A stretch of 64,000 bases of DNA from positions 310,001 to 374,000 of the forward strand of contig NZ_CP124836.1 of the NCBI RefSeq assembly GCF_029964055.1. The letters are read 5' to 3'. Each line of letters starts with the position of its first letter. Position 1 is the first letter of the stretch. The notes beneath the pieces were generated by a model. The model made no database searches and had not been told where the DNA came from. It was given only the letters and a program-made list of their open reading frames with translations. Source of the DNA: Arthrobacter sp. EM1. Its GTDB lineage: Bacteria > Actinomycetota > Actinomycetes > Actinomycetales > Micrococcaceae. Shown piece by piece: positions 7,794 through 16,593 of the stretch. A program made the position numbers and the translations under genes.

Positions 7794-8705
7794 TTGCCGA
7801 TAGTGCGAGACGTGAGTGTTATCGATGAACGGGAAGTAGTGCGCGAGCGCACCTTAAGCGTCTACGACTTCCGTCGTCCGGCGACGCTGGCCCGTGAGCA
7901 CAGCCGGGTGCTGGAGCTGGCCTTCGAGACATTTGCCCGCCAGTGGGGAACGCAGCTTACCGCCAAGGTCAGGGTCAAGTCGGTGGTGCGGCTGGAAGAC
8001 GTTTCCATGCTGAGCTACGACGAATACGCAGCGTCGATTCCGGCGGTCACGGCCATGGTCCTGTGCGCCGTCGAGGGCAACGATTCCAAACTTGTGGTGC
8101 AGTTCCCCAGCCCCTCGGCCCTTGGCTGGGTCAACCGGATGCTCGGCGCCTCCGCAGACTCGCCAATGCCGGACCGTAAGTTCACCCAGATCGAGCAGGC
8201 CTTGGTCCAGGGGCTGATGAACGAAGCGCTCGAGGATCTGAGTTACTCCCTGGGCCCGCTGCTCAACGAAGCGGTCCGCGTCGATACCATCCAATACAAC
8301 TCCCAATTTGCCCAGGCCGCCGCGCCAAGTGAACTGATGATCGTGGCTTCGTTCACGATGATTGTTGGGGACATCAGCGCGCCGGCAACCCTGGCCATCC
8401 CGGCCGACGTTCTGCTGGGCCGGCTGAAAAAGGTCAACCCCACCGACAGCCGGGAGGACGCGCCGGTGAGGATTGGCGCCCAGCTGGAGCAGGTGCCGGT
8501 GGAATTGTCGGTGCGGCTCTCGACGTCGTTTATCACCCCCAGCCGGGTCCTGGGTCTTGCCGTCGGCGATGTCCTGCCGCTGCCGCACCTGGAGAACCGG
8601 CCGTTCGACGTCACACTCGACGGGACGAGGCTGGCCACCGCCGCGCCGGCCCGTAACGGCTCCCGCGCCGCCGCTGTTATTGTCACAATCGAGGAGAACC
8701 CCTGA
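7794..8705 (+). CDS. fliM: Flagellar motor switch protein FliM
   Basis: A 303-residue C-ring protein. The signature YDFRRPATLAREHSRVLELAFETFARQW (about 23-50) starts the middle domain, and a C-terminal SpoA-type domain (about 230-300) ends the protein with LGLAVGDVLPLPHLENRPFDVTLDGTRLA. FliM links FliG and FliN and normally receives CheY-P at an N-terminal LSQxEIDALL box. That box is not visible here: the segment before YDFRRP reads VSVIDEREVVRERTL. The start is the first available codon, TTG at 7794; in-frame GTG codons at 7803 and 7812 are alternatives. The stop overlaps the fliN start by 1 bp. Confidence 0.92.
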   Translation: MPIVRDVSVIDEREVVRERTLSVYDFRRPATLAREHSRVLELAFETFARQWGTQLTAKVRVKSVVRLEDVSMLSYDEYAASIPAVTAMVLCAVEGNDSKLVVQFPSPSALGWVNRMLGASADSPMPDRKFTQIEQALVQGLMNEALEDLSYSLGPLLNEAVRVDTIQYNSQFAQAAAPSELMIVASFTMIVGDISAPATLAIPADVLLGRLKKVNPTDSREDAPVRIGAQLEQVPVELSVRLSTSFITPSRVLGLAVGDVLPLPHLENRPFDVTLDGTRLATAAPARNGSRAAAVIVTIEENP

Positions 8706-9430
8706 TGAGCATCACCCTGACCAAGCACGAGTCGTCGGCGGAGCGGCTTGTCGAAGAGCTCCCGAGCCCGGTGGCACTGAAGGTCGTCGCCCTGGTGCCG
8801 GCCCGGGCCGCGGCGCCCTATGCCCGGCAGGCCGTGACGGCGACATTCGTCGGCTCGGTGACCGCTGACCTTGCCCTGCTGCTGATCGACCGGACGTTCC
8901 TGGACGAGGCCGCCGGTGGTATGGCCGGCCCCCAGCCCGGCGTCGTAGCAGTCACCGATGTGCTGCGCCCTGCCATGGAGGCTGCGAGTTCGGTCTTTGG
9001 CGCCGGTGTGCTTTCCGATTTGCGTGAATCCGACGCCGCCGGCCTCCTGACCGATCCGGACACCGCCGTTTTCGAACTGTCCGACGGCAACCACGCCGCC
9101 GCCTGGTTCGCGGTCCGGCTGCGCGAGAACACCAACGGTTTCGGCCGCGGCGCAGAAGGCACCGGCGGCGGCGCCGTTGCGGGCCGGCTGGGCCGGATCA
9201 ACAACATCGAAATGGCGCTCACGGTGGAGATTGGCCGGACCCGGATGTCCGTCCGGGACGTGCTCTCGCTGGAACCGGGAAAAGTCATTGAACTGGACCG
9301 CTCCGCCGGCGCGCCCGCGGATGTGCTGCTCAACGGCCGCCTGATTGCGCACGGAGAGGTTGTGGTCCTCGACCAGGACTATGCGGTCCGCATCACCCGC
9401 ATCCTTGACGTCGCCGAGGGGCTCAGCTGA
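8705..9430 (+). CDS. fliN: Flagellar motor switch protein FliN
   Basis: A 241-residue protein. The C-terminal 80 residues form a SpoA/FliN domain: NNIEMALTVEIGRTRMSVRDVLSL, then GKVIELDRSAGAPADVLLNGRLIAHGEVVVLD. The N-terminal 150 residues are longer than in enteric FliN (137 residues total) and resemble the FliY-type layout with a CheC-like region, although no CheC phosphatase motif was identified. FliN forms the lower C-ring and helps dock export cargo. It overlaps fliM by 1 bp and abuts fliO directly. Confidence 0.92.
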   Translation: MSITLTKHESSAERLVEELPSPVALKVVALVPARAAAPYARQAVTATFVGSVTADLALLLIDRTFLDEAAGGMAGPQPGVVAVTDVLRPAMEAASSVFGAGVLSDLRESDAAGLLTDPDTAVFELSDGNHAAAWFAVRLRENTNGFGRGAEGTGGGAVAGRLGRINNIEMALTVEIGRTRMSVRDVLSLEPGKVIELDRSAGAPADVLLNGRLIAHGEVVVLDQDYAVRITRILDVAEGLS

Positions 9431-9985
9431 ATGGACTCGCTGATCCTCGGGCTGCGGGTAGTCGTGGCCCTGGGCGCGGTGCTTGGCCTTATGTGGTTGC
9501 TGCAGCGCCGGCTCGGCAAAGGCAACGGACGACGCCGGGCTGACAGTGCCCTGACGGTTGTCAGCCGGCAGAGCCTGGGACAGAAGGCCTCAGTGGTAGT
9601 CGTCGACGCCGCCGGCCGGCGATTTATGCTCGGTGTTACCGAGCATGCCGTGAACGTCCTGCACAGCGGCGACATCCCGGCCGAAGCCGAAGAGGAGTCC
9701 GTGCCTGCAGCCAACGCCGGATTCGGCGAATTCGCCCGGCTGCTCGCCGCCGCCAGCCCCCGCGCCGCCGTCGCGCGGAAGGACGACGAGAGCGCCGGTG
9801 ACGGGCTTTCCGCCGAGGGTTCCGGCGACGGAACCCCCGGCGCCCCGATGCCCAGGCGCAGCTCCATCCACCGGAATTCCCACTCCCGCGGTCCGGCAGG
9901 CCAGCCGCCGCTGCACGGCTCGATCCTGGCCGGCTCCACGTGGAAGCAGGCCGCCGCAGCTCTCAGGGGCGGACGCCGCCGTTGA
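9431..9985 (+). CDS. fliO: Flagellar export protein FliO
   Basis: A 184-residue protein with one N-terminal transmembrane segment (about residues 3-25) ending in basic residues. A small cytoplasmic beta domain follows: LTVVSRQSLGQKASVVVVDAAGRRFMLGVTEHAVNVL. This pattern defines the poorly conserved FliO family, which helps assemble the FliP-FliQ-FliR export gate. The C-terminal 80 residues are low-complexity and Arg/Ser/Pro-rich. It starts immediately after the fliN stop and its stop overlaps the preferred fliP start. Confidence 0.87.
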   Translation: MDSLILGLRVVVALGAVLGLMWLLQRRLGKGNGRRRADSALTVVSRQSLGQKASVVVVDAAGRRFMLGVTEHAVNVLHSGDIPAEAEEESVPAANAGFGEFARLLAAASPRAAVARKDDESAGDGLSAEGSGDGTPGAPMPRRSSIHRNSHSRGPAGQPPLHGSILAGSTWKQAAAALRGGRRR

Positions 9986-10830
9986 ACACCGATCCATTAG
10001 TCCGGGCCGGCCGGAGCTCTGCCGGCAGGGCACTGGTGCTGGGACTGGCAGCGGTGCTGCTTGCCGTCCTGCTGCTGTGGTTGAACGCCTCCGCCGGCCA
10101 CGCCGCACCCATAGTCCCCGCGCCCCCGGTGCCACCCACAGACCCCTCGGCACCCGGTGACGGCATCAATATCCAGATCAACGGCGTCGACGGTAAGCCC
10201 TCAACGGCCGTCCTGACCCTGATCGGGATCACGCTGCTCTCGGTGGCTCCGGCGTTGCTGCTGATGATGACGTCCTTCACCAAAATTTTTGTGGTCTTGG
10301 CCATGACGCGAAACGCGCTCTCCCTGCCGTCCATCCCGCCGAACCAGGTGCTCGCCGGGCTGGCACTGTTCCTGTCGATCTTCGTGATGTTTCCCGTCAT
10401 CACCGAGATGAACAACCTCGGGGTCCAGCCTTACCTGAACGGGACCCTGGACTTTAACGCCGCCGTCGACGTCGGCAAGGGCCCGCTGCAGCAATTTATG
10501 CTCGCACACACCCGGCAGGAGGACATCGCCCTTATGACCAGGGCGGCCGGAATGGAAAATCCGGACAGCCCCGCCGCGGTGCCGCTGCAGACCCTGATAC
10601 CGGCCTTTATGGTCTCTGAACTGCGTGCCGCCTTTATTATTGGTTTTGTCATTTTTATCCCTTTCCTGGTTATCGACCTCGTCGTCTCCGCGGCGCTGAT
10701 GTCCATGGGCATGATGATGCTTCCGCCGGTTATGATCTCCCTGCCCTTCAAGATCCTGCTGTTTGTCCTGGTGGACGGCTGGGGCCTGATTATCACTGCC
10801 CTGATCCAGAGTTATGCGGGCACCGGATGA
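9982..10830 (+). CDS. fliP: Flagellar export gate protein FliP
   Basis: A 282-residue membrane protein of the type III export gate. After an N-terminal signal-like helix (about residues 13-36), the family core runs from about residue 70. It includes TLIGITLLSVAPALLLMMTSFTKIFVVLAMTRNALSLPSIPPNQVL and ends with GMMMLPPVMISLPFKILLFVLVDGWGLI. The frame also has an ATG at 9940. I prefer the TTG at 9982 because it overlaps the fliO stop by 4 bp, has an AGGGGCGG ribosome-binding sequence about 11 bp upstream, and gives a more usual N-terminus. It overlaps fliQ by 4 bp. Confidence 0.94.
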   Translation: MNTDPLVRAGRSSAGRALVLGLAAVLLAVLLLWLNASAGHAAPIVPAPPVPPTDPSAPGDGINIQINGVDGKPSTAVLTLIGITLLSVAPALLLMMTSFTKIFVVLAMTRNALSLPSIPPNQVLAGLALFLSIFVMFPVITEMNNLGVQPYLNGTLDFNAAVDVGKGPLQQFMLAHTRQEDIALMTRAAGMENPDSPAAVPLQTLIPAFMVSELRAAFIIGFVIFIPFLVIDLVVSAALMSMGMMMLPPVMISLPFKILLFVLVDGWGLIITALIQSYAGTG

Positions 10831-11102
10831 ACGCCAACGCCGTCCTCGATATTTGCCTTCAAGCCATGCTTGTGGGTGCCAAGCTCTCCGCGCCGGTGCT
10901 GGTCACGGCCCTGGTGGTCGGGCTGGCCGTTTCCCTCGTGCAGTCGATCACCCAACTGCAGGAGGCGACCCTCTCGTTCGTGCCTAAAGCCGCCGCCGTC
11001 GCCATCGCCTTGGTGGTCTGCGGTCACTGGATGATCTCGGAAATGGTGTCCTTCACCAACGATCTTTTCGCCAGGATCCCCGGACTTTTGGGCGGAATGT
11101 GA
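10827..11102 (+). CDS. fliQ: Flagellar export gate protein FliQ
   Basis: A 91-residue protein with two transmembrane helices (about 18-40 and 50-72) and the family pattern GLAVSLVQSITQLQEATLSFVPKAAAV. FliQ packs around FliP and FliR in the export gate. Its length matches the family (about 89 residues). The ATG overlaps the fliP stop, and fliR begins 1 bp after the stop. Confidence 0.96.
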   Translation: MNANAVLDICLQAMLVGAKLSAPVLVTALVVGLAVSLVQSITQLQEATLSFVPKAAAVAIALVVCGHWMISEMVSFTNDLFARIPGLLGGM

Positions 11103-11103
11103 C

Positions 11104-11862
11104 GTGGGCATCCCGATCGACCCGCGGTGGCTGGAGGCGTTCCTGCTGGCCAGCGTCCGTATGACGGCCTTCCTGATTGTGGCTCCGCCGTTCGCCTACC
11201 GTGCCTTCCCGGCCCGGGTAAAGGCCACGCTGGGCCTGGGGCTCGGACTCGCGGTCTCCCAGCGAGTCTCCAGCGGCTACGCTGCGCGTGACACTGCCGG
11301 CTTTGTGACAGGTGTGGTGTTCGAACTCGCCACCGGTCTTGTCCTGGGATTCATCGTGATGGTGATTTTCGCCGCGATCCAGTCGGCCGGCAGCCTGATC
11401 GACCTCGCGGGCGGTTTCCAGCTGGCCCAGGGCTTTGATCCGCAAATGAACGTCAACGGCGCGCAGTTCACCAGGCTGCTCCAGATGGCTGCCCTTGCGC
11501 TCCTCTTCGCCTCCGACGGCTATCAGTTGATCATCACCGGGCTCACCGGAAGCTTCACGGCGCTGCCGCTGGCCGGCGGCATTAACATGGCCCAGCCCGT
11601 CCAAGCCATGACATCGGCGGTAACCGGCCTGTTCCTCGCAGCGGTCCAGATTGCCGGACCCCTGATGGTCGTTTTGTTCCTGGCCGACGTCGGACTCGGT
11701 CTCCTGACCCGGGTGGCACCGGCGCTGAACGCCTTCGCGCTCGGCTTTCCGCTCAAGATTTTGCTCACGCTGCTTCTGGCCGGCTTTATGTTCGTGGCCT
11801 TGCCGCGGATCGTGTCGAGCCTCGCCGGGCAGGCCGCCAAGGCCGTCCTGGGGGTGGGCTAG
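11104..11862 (+). CDS. fliR: Flagellar export gate protein FliR
   Basis: A 252-residue membrane protein with about six hydrophobic helices. The family region GGFQLAQGFDPQMNVNGAQFTRLLQMAALALLFASDGYQLII (about 100-145) is clear. FliR completes the FliP5-FliQ4-FliR1 gate through which flagellar subunits are secreted. The start is GTG at 11104; the stop TAG shares one base with the GTG start of flhB, so translation is coupled. Confidence 0.95.
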   Translation: MGIPIDPRWLEAFLLASVRMTAFLIVAPPFAYRAFPARVKATLGLGLGLAVSQRVSSGYAARDTAGFVTGVVFELATGLVLGFIVMVIFAAIQSAGSLIDLAGGFQLAQGFDPQMNVNGAQFTRLLQMAALALLFASDGYQLIITGLTGSFTALPLAGGINMAQPVQAMTSAVTGLFLAAVQIAGPLMVVLFLADVGLGLLTRVAPALNAFALGFPLKILLTLLLAGFMFVALPRIVSSLAGQAAKAVLGVG

Positions 11863-12944
11863 TGTCGGATTCCGGTGAAAAGACAGAGCAAGCCACCGAT
11901 AAACGGATGAAGGAGGTCCGCTCCAAAGGGCAGTTGTCCCGCTCGCAGGACCTCACGGCCTGGGTTGGTGTGGGTGCTGCGGCAATCATGATTCCCTCCA
12001 CCGTGGAGCGCGCCGCCAACGCCGTTGCGGACCAGCTCTTCAGTGTCCGCGGTATCGTGGCCGCGCCTGATCCCGGCACGGCGCTGCTCACCCTCGAGCA
12101 CGGTCTGGGCGCCATCGCGGGCATTATCACTCCCATGCTGGTGGTTGTTTTTGTGGTGGTCCTGGCCGGCGCCGCACTGCAGGGCGGTGTGCACTTCAAG
12201 AAGTTCAAACTCGATTTCGAGCATTTCAAACCCCTTCCCGGACTCAAACGGATGTTCGGAACGCAGGCGCTTTGGGGTGGCCTGAAGGCACTGCTCAAAG
12301 CGAGCGTGGTCGGTGTGGTGCTGTACGGCGTTGTGCAGGGCCTGGTCCCGGTCCTGCTGACCGCCGGAGGCCTTCCGGTATCCGGTGTGGTCACCGCGGC
12401 GACCGGCGGCGTCGCCTCGCTCATCCAGTTCGCAGTGGCTGCCGGCATTGCGCTGGCGGCAGCGGACTTCTTCGTTGTGATGCGTCGCAACCGGAAAAAG
12501 ACCCGGATGACGAAGAAGGAAATCAAGGACGAAAACAAGAACAGCGAAGGCGACCCGCTGATCCGATCGCAGCGGCGGGCCCGCCAAATGCAGATGAGCC
12601 GTAACCGGATGATCTCCGCAATCGGCGACGCCGACGTTGTGCTTGTTAACCCCACGCACGTGGCGGTGGTGCTCAAGTATGAACCCGGTAAATCCGCCCC
12701 GCGGGTGGTGGCCAAAGGGTCTGGCCACGTCGCTGCCAGGATCAGGGCCGAGGCCGAGGCCAAAAACGTCCCGATGGTCCAGGACATTCCGCTGGCACGG
12801 GCACTGCACGGTGCCTGCGAACTCGGCCAGGAGATCCCAGCGGACTTCTATCGGGCCGTGGCCGGGGTGCTCGCCTTCGTGATGGCGCTCAAAGCGCGCG
12901 GTTCCGCTGCCGGAATGCACTACATGGCCGGAGCTTCGGTATGA
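11862..12944 (+). CDS. flhB: Flagellar export switch protein FlhB
   Basis: A 360-residue protein with the N-terminal motif EKTEQATDKRMKEVRSKGQL, four transmembrane segments (about 30-200), and a cytoplasmic domain carrying the self-cleavage site NPTH (about residue 264) in VVLVNPTHVAVVLKYEPG. FlhB switches export from rod/hook to filament substrates when FliK signals hook completion. All expected elements are intact. It follows fliR with a 1-bp overlap and precedes flhA. Confidence 0.96.
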   Translation: MSDSGEKTEQATDKRMKEVRSKGQLSRSQDLTAWVGVGAAAIMIPSTVERAANAVADQLFSVRGIVAAPDPGTALLTLEHGLGAIAGIITPMLVVVFVVVLAGAALQGGVHFKKFKLDFEHFKPLPGLKRMFGTQALWGGLKALLKASVVGVVLYGVVQGLVPVLLTAGGLPVSGVVTAATGGVASLIQFAVAAGIALAAADFFVVMRRNRKKTRMTKKEIKDENKNSEGDPLIRSQRRARQMQMSRNRMISAIGDADVVLVNPTHVAVVLKYEPGKSAPRVVAKGSGHVAARIRAEAEAKNVPMVQDIPLARALHGACELGQEIPADFYRAVAGVLAFVMALKARGSAAGMHYMAGASV

Positions 12945-13005
12945 GGACCCAACCCGGGTGCGGCAGTAACAGCAGAGGAAACAGCATGTGGGAAAGGACC
13001 CAATC

Positions 13006-15054
13006 ATGAACAACAGGCTCGCGCGGCTCACGGTGCCAATCGGCATTGTCGGCATCGTGCTGTTGCTGGTGGTGCCCGTTCCGGCACCGCTGATGGACTT
13101 CCTTATCGTCACCAACATCCTGCTGGCGCTGCTGGTGCTGCTCACCAGCATGTTTGTGAAAAAGCCGCTTGATTTTTCCGTCTTTCCCTCGCTGCTGCTG
13201 GTCGCGACGCTGTTCCGGCTGGGGCTCAATGTCGCGTCGACCCGGCTGGTCCTCGGAGAGGCCTACGCCGGCCAGGTCATTGAGGCCTTCGGCAAAGTCA
13301 CAGTGGGCGGCTCCATTGTCATCGGGGCCGTTGTCTTCCTGATCCTTGTTGTCATCCAGTTTGTTGTGGTCACCAAAGGCGCCGAGCGGGTGGCCGAAGT
13401 CGGTGCCCGGTTCACCCTCGATGCCATGCCCGGCAAGCAGATGGCGATCGACGCGGACCTCAACGCCGGCCTCATCACGGACACCCAGGCGCGTGAGCGC
13501 CGCGCCGAGGTATCCGCAGAGGCTGACTTCTACGGCGCCATGGATGGAGCCTCCAAGTTCGTCAAGGGTGATGCGATCGCTGGCATCATCATCATCGTCA
13601 TCAACTTCGTCGGCGGCATCGCGATTGGCATGTTGCAGGACGGCCTCGGGATTGGTGAGGCCCTGAACACCTACGGTCTGCTGACCATGGGTGACGGGCT
13701 CGTCTCGCAGATTCCGGCCCTGCTGATGGCAGTGTCCACCGGCATGATCGTCACGCGCTCCAATGCCGAATCGGACATGGGACATACGGCGTCCACCCAG
13801 TTGCTGCAGTCGCCGAATGCGCTGATGATCGGCGGGCTGGCGGCTGTCGCCATGGCTCTGATCCCGGGGATGCCGCCGGTGCCGTTCCTGATCGTCGGGG
13901 CCGGCATGATCTTCGCGTCAAGGCGGGTAGCCGCGCGGCTAAAGGCCGAAGGGAAGGTCCAGGCGGACGAGGCGACGGCACTGAACTACCCCGAGATGGA
14001 CCCAAACGAGAAACTGCTCGAGGACATGCGCATCCACCCGGTGGAGATCCTGCTCGCCCCCGACCTTGTGGACATGGTCTCCGGCGCCTCCGATGACCTG
14101 CTCGCGCGGGTCCGGTCGCTCCGGCACAAGATCGCCATGGAACTCGGACTTGTCATTCCGCCGGTGCGGACCAGGGACAGCGTGGACCTGCCGCCGGCCA
14201 CCTACTCCATCCGGATCGCCGGGGTCGAAGCCGGCCGCGGCACCGCACCGAGCGGCCAGATGCTCGCCCTGGGTGACAACCTCGATTCGCTGCCCGGCCT
14301 GGCAATGATCGAGCCGGTCTTTGGGCTCGCCGGGAAGTGGATCCCCGCGGAGATGCGGCACAACGCGGAGATGGCCGGCGCCACGGTGATCGACCGCGTC
14401 TCGGTCCTGGTCACCCACCTGTCATCCATCGTCAGCGCGAACGCGGCCCGGCTGCTCTCCCGCGAGGACGTCCGTGTCCTGACTGAGGGTGTCCGCAAAA
14501 TCAGCCCCGCCGCCGTCGACGAACTCACCCCCGCACTGCTCTCACTCGCGGAAGTCCAGCGTGTGCTGCAAGGCCTCCTCGACGAACAGGTACCCATCAA
14601 TGACCTGGCCCGCATTTATGAGGCCCTCACCCTCCGGGCCAAGGTATCCACGGACCCTGAGTCGCTGGTCGAATCGGCCCGGCAGGCGCTGGGGCCGGCG
14701 CTGACGGCCAAGTTCATGGACGGCCCGGTGCTCAACGTCATTATGATCGACCCTATCCTGGAACAATCGATGCTGGAGGACATGCGCCCTGCCGAAGGCG
14801 GCAGCCAGATCGTAATGGGCCAGGACAGGCTCGACGCGGTGCTTCGCTCCGTGCGCTCGGCTGCAGATGCCGCCGTCGCCGCGAACCGGCAAGCCGTCCT
14901 GGTGTGCGCCCCGGCGCTCCGCCCCGCCATTCACCGCCTTGTTGGTGTGCAGCCGGGATCGTTGCCAGTCTTGTCCTACCGTGAGGTGACCAGCGCCAAT
15001 GTCCAGATAGAAACCGTAGGAGTCGTTCGCCATGCCGAACCGCTATCGGCTTAA
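13006..15054 (+). CDS. flhA: Flagellar export protein FlhA
   Basis: A 682-residue protein. The N-terminal half has about eight transmembrane helices and includes the FHIPEP-type region around residues 140-170 (ARFTLDAMPGKQMAIDADLNAG, then AQARERRAEVSAEADFYGAMDGASKFVKGDAIAG). The C-terminal half is the cytosolic ring that binds chaperone-cargo complexes. I chose ATG 13006 over GTG 12988 because GGAAAGGA (12991-12998) is correctly spaced from the ATG and would lie inside the longer version. It overlaps the downstream FlhF-like gene by 23 bp. Confidence 0.96.
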   Translation: MNNRLARLTVPIGIVGIVLLLVVPVPAPLMDFLIVTNILLALLVLLTSMFVKKPLDFSVFPSLLLVATLFRLGLNVASTRLVLGEAYAGQVIEAFGKVTVGGSIVIGAVVFLILVVIQFVVVTKGAERVAEVGARFTLDAMPGKQMAIDADLNAGLITDTQARERRAEVSAEADFYGAMDGASKFVKGDAIAGIIIIVINFVGGIAIGMLQDGLGIGEALNTYGLLTMGDGLVSQIPALLMAVSTGMIVTRSNAESDMGHTASTQLLQSPNALMIGGLAAVAMALIPGMPPVPFLIVGAGMIFASRRVAARLKAEGKVQADEATALNYPEMDPNEKLLEDMRIHPVEILLAPDLVDMVSGASDDLLARVRSLRHKIAMELGLVIPPVRTRDSVDLPPATYSIRIAGVEAGRGTAPSGQMLALGDNLDSLPGLAMIEPVFGLAGKWIPAEMRHNAEMAGATVIDRVSVLVTHLSSIVSANAARLLSREDVRVLTEGVRKISPAAVDELTPALLSLAEVQRVLQGLLDEQVPINDLARIYEALTLRAKVSTDPESLVESARQALGPALTAKFMDGPVLNVIMIDPILEQSMLEDMRPAEGGSQIVMGQDRLDAVLRSVRSAADAAVAANRQAVLVCAPALRPAIHRLVGVQPGSLPVLSYREVTSANVQIETVGVVRHAEPLSA

Positions 15055-16246
15055 GGGAGCATCGCTGGACGAGATCCGGCTCAAAGCACAGCTGCAGCAC
15101 GGTCCCAAGGCCCGCATTATCTCCGCGGACCGCGTCATCAGCCCGGGCATCGCCGGATTGTTTGCCGGCGACCACTACGAAGCAGTGATCGAGGTGCCCG
15201 CGGAATCCGAGGTCACCGGAACGAATGTCTTCACGGCCGAGCTTGTGCCGGACGCGATCCCGCCGGGACGGTCAGGCGGCAGGGGACCGCTCCGCGCTGT
15301 TTTTGGCGGGTCAACTGCCGCGCCGGCACCCGCCGCGCCAGCACCAACGCAGGCATCACCGGCGACACCCGCCGCGCCAGCACCAGCGCCGGTGCGGGCA
15401 GAAGGTCCCGAGGCCGGGTTTATGGACGTGCCCGCGGCCCGGTCCCATCAGTTTGAATCCACGGCGATAGCAGCACTGCTGGAAGAAGCCGATGCAGCGG
15501 AAATGACGCTTCATCGGCAGGGAACCCCCGGGGTATCCACCGAGTCGCCGGACTTTGCCGAAGTGCTTGCGCAGCTCGGCGCCGGGCTGCGCGTCCCGGA
15601 CCGGCTGCCACCGCGCCAGGCACCGCCCGCAGTACCCGTAGTCCCGGCGCCCGGATCGGCTGCTGCGGACAACTTCGGCGCCGGTGTCACCGAGGACATC
15701 CTGGTGTTGCCCGGGACCGTTGCGCCTTCGCCGTCGCCAAGGTTTCACGGAGCCTACCGGGCTCCCGAACCGCTGTCCGGCATCGGGGACCTGGTGGTGC
15801 TTGTCGGCCTCGGCGAGGACGCCCTCGACACCGCGCTTGCCATGTCCACCGCAGCGGGCGGCGCCGATGTGCGCACCGGAGGGCAGCTGTCCGCATATGG
15901 CCACCTGCACGTGGACGGGCGCCAGAGCGCAACGGCAGCCCGCGCGCAGGCCGTGCTGATGGACCGGACTGTCCTCGTAGCATTCGGTGTGGGCCGTTCC
16001 GGCGATGCGGCGGCCCGGATCCACCCGATCGCTGCGCTCGCCGCCGACCAGGTCTGGGTCGTCGTTGATGCCGGGCGCAAGCCGGAAGACACCGAGCGCT
16101 GGGTCAACGTCCTCTCCGCCCAGCTGCACATCGACGCCGTCGCTGTCATCGGAGCAACCGAGACCGACACTCCGGAAACCGTTAATGCCCTCGAATTGCC
16201 CGTGGGCTGGATCGACGCACGGCAGGCCCGTGTTGCGCACCTCTGA
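15032..16246 (+). CDS. FlhF-like protein without GTPase motifs
   Basis: A 404-residue protein placed after flhA where flhF normally lies. The N-terminus (MPNRYRLKGASLDEIRLKAQLQHGPKARIIS) matches the start of FlhF. A Pro/Ala-rich linker (about 80-130) follows, then a C-terminal alpha/beta domain (about 250-404). In that domain the strand-loop where SRP-type GTPases carry GxxGxGKTT reads DLVVLVGLGEDALDTALAMS, with no Lys and no Thr pair. The later DTAG and TKxD positions appear as VLVAFGVG and VIGATETD. FlhF places polar flagella using GTP; this protein probably cannot bind GTP in the usual way (inference). AGGAG at 15019-15023 supports the start. Confidence 0.75.
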   Translation: MPNRYRLKGASLDEIRLKAQLQHGPKARIISADRVISPGIAGLFAGDHYEAVIEVPAESEVTGTNVFTAELVPDAIPPGRSGGRGPLRAVFGGSTAAPAPAAPAPTQASPATPAAPAPAPVRAEGPEAGFMDVPAARSHQFESTAIAALLEEADAAEMTLHRQGTPGVSTESPDFAEVLAQLGAGLRVPDRLPPRQAPPAVPVVPAPGSAAADNFGAGVTEDILVLPGTVAPSPSPRFHGAYRAPEPLSGIGDLVVLVGLGEDALDTALAMSTAAGGADVRTGGQLSAYGHLHVDGRQSATAARAQAVLMDRTVLVAFGVGRSGDAAARIHPIAALAADQVWVVVDAGRKPEDTERWVNVLSAQLHIDAVAVIGATETDTPETVNALELPVGWIDARQARVAHL

Positions 16247-16305
16247 CACAGGCGGGCATCCCCGACTAGTCCTCCGCCACCCCCAACGAAGGGTAGATTG
16301 AGAGC

Positions 16306-16566
16306 ATGCTGGTACTAACACGCAAGCCGGGCGAACAGATCATGATTGGCGACGGGATCGTCATCACGGTCTTGGAAGGGCGCGGTGATGGTGTCCGGAT
16401 CGGGATTGACGCCCCGCGTGGAATTTCGATCCAGCGCAAAGAAGTCGTCGAGGCGATCGCCTTGGCCAACCTGGCCGCAGCCAATGCCGGGCCGGACGCT
16501 GAGGATGCCCTCCGCGGGTTGCTTCCGAAAGCCCGGCCGGCAATACCCGCAGGGGGCAGCGAGTAG
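16306..16566 (+). CDS. csrA: Carbon storage / translational regulator CsrA
   Basis: An 86-residue protein beginning MLVLTRKPGEQIMIGDGIVITVLEGRGDGVRIGIDAPRGISIQRKEV. This covers the five-strand CsrA fold, with the conserved RNA-binding Arg in the first strand (LTRK) and in the RGISIQRKEV region. CsrA dimers bind GGA loops near ribosome-binding sites; in Gram-positive flagellar clusters CsrA represses flagellin translation and is held by FliW. The C-terminal 25 residues are a tail beyond the usual 61-residue core. No fliW is visible here. The gene ends the flagellar plus-strand run and converges with the flgN-like gene. Confidence 0.96.
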   Translation: MLVLTRKPGEQIMIGDGIVITVLEGRGDGVRIGIDAPRGISIQRKEVVEAIALANLAAANAGPDAEDALRGLLPKARPAIPAGGSE

Positions 16567-16593
16567 TCACCGACGGTTCTGTGGCAGCAGGCA

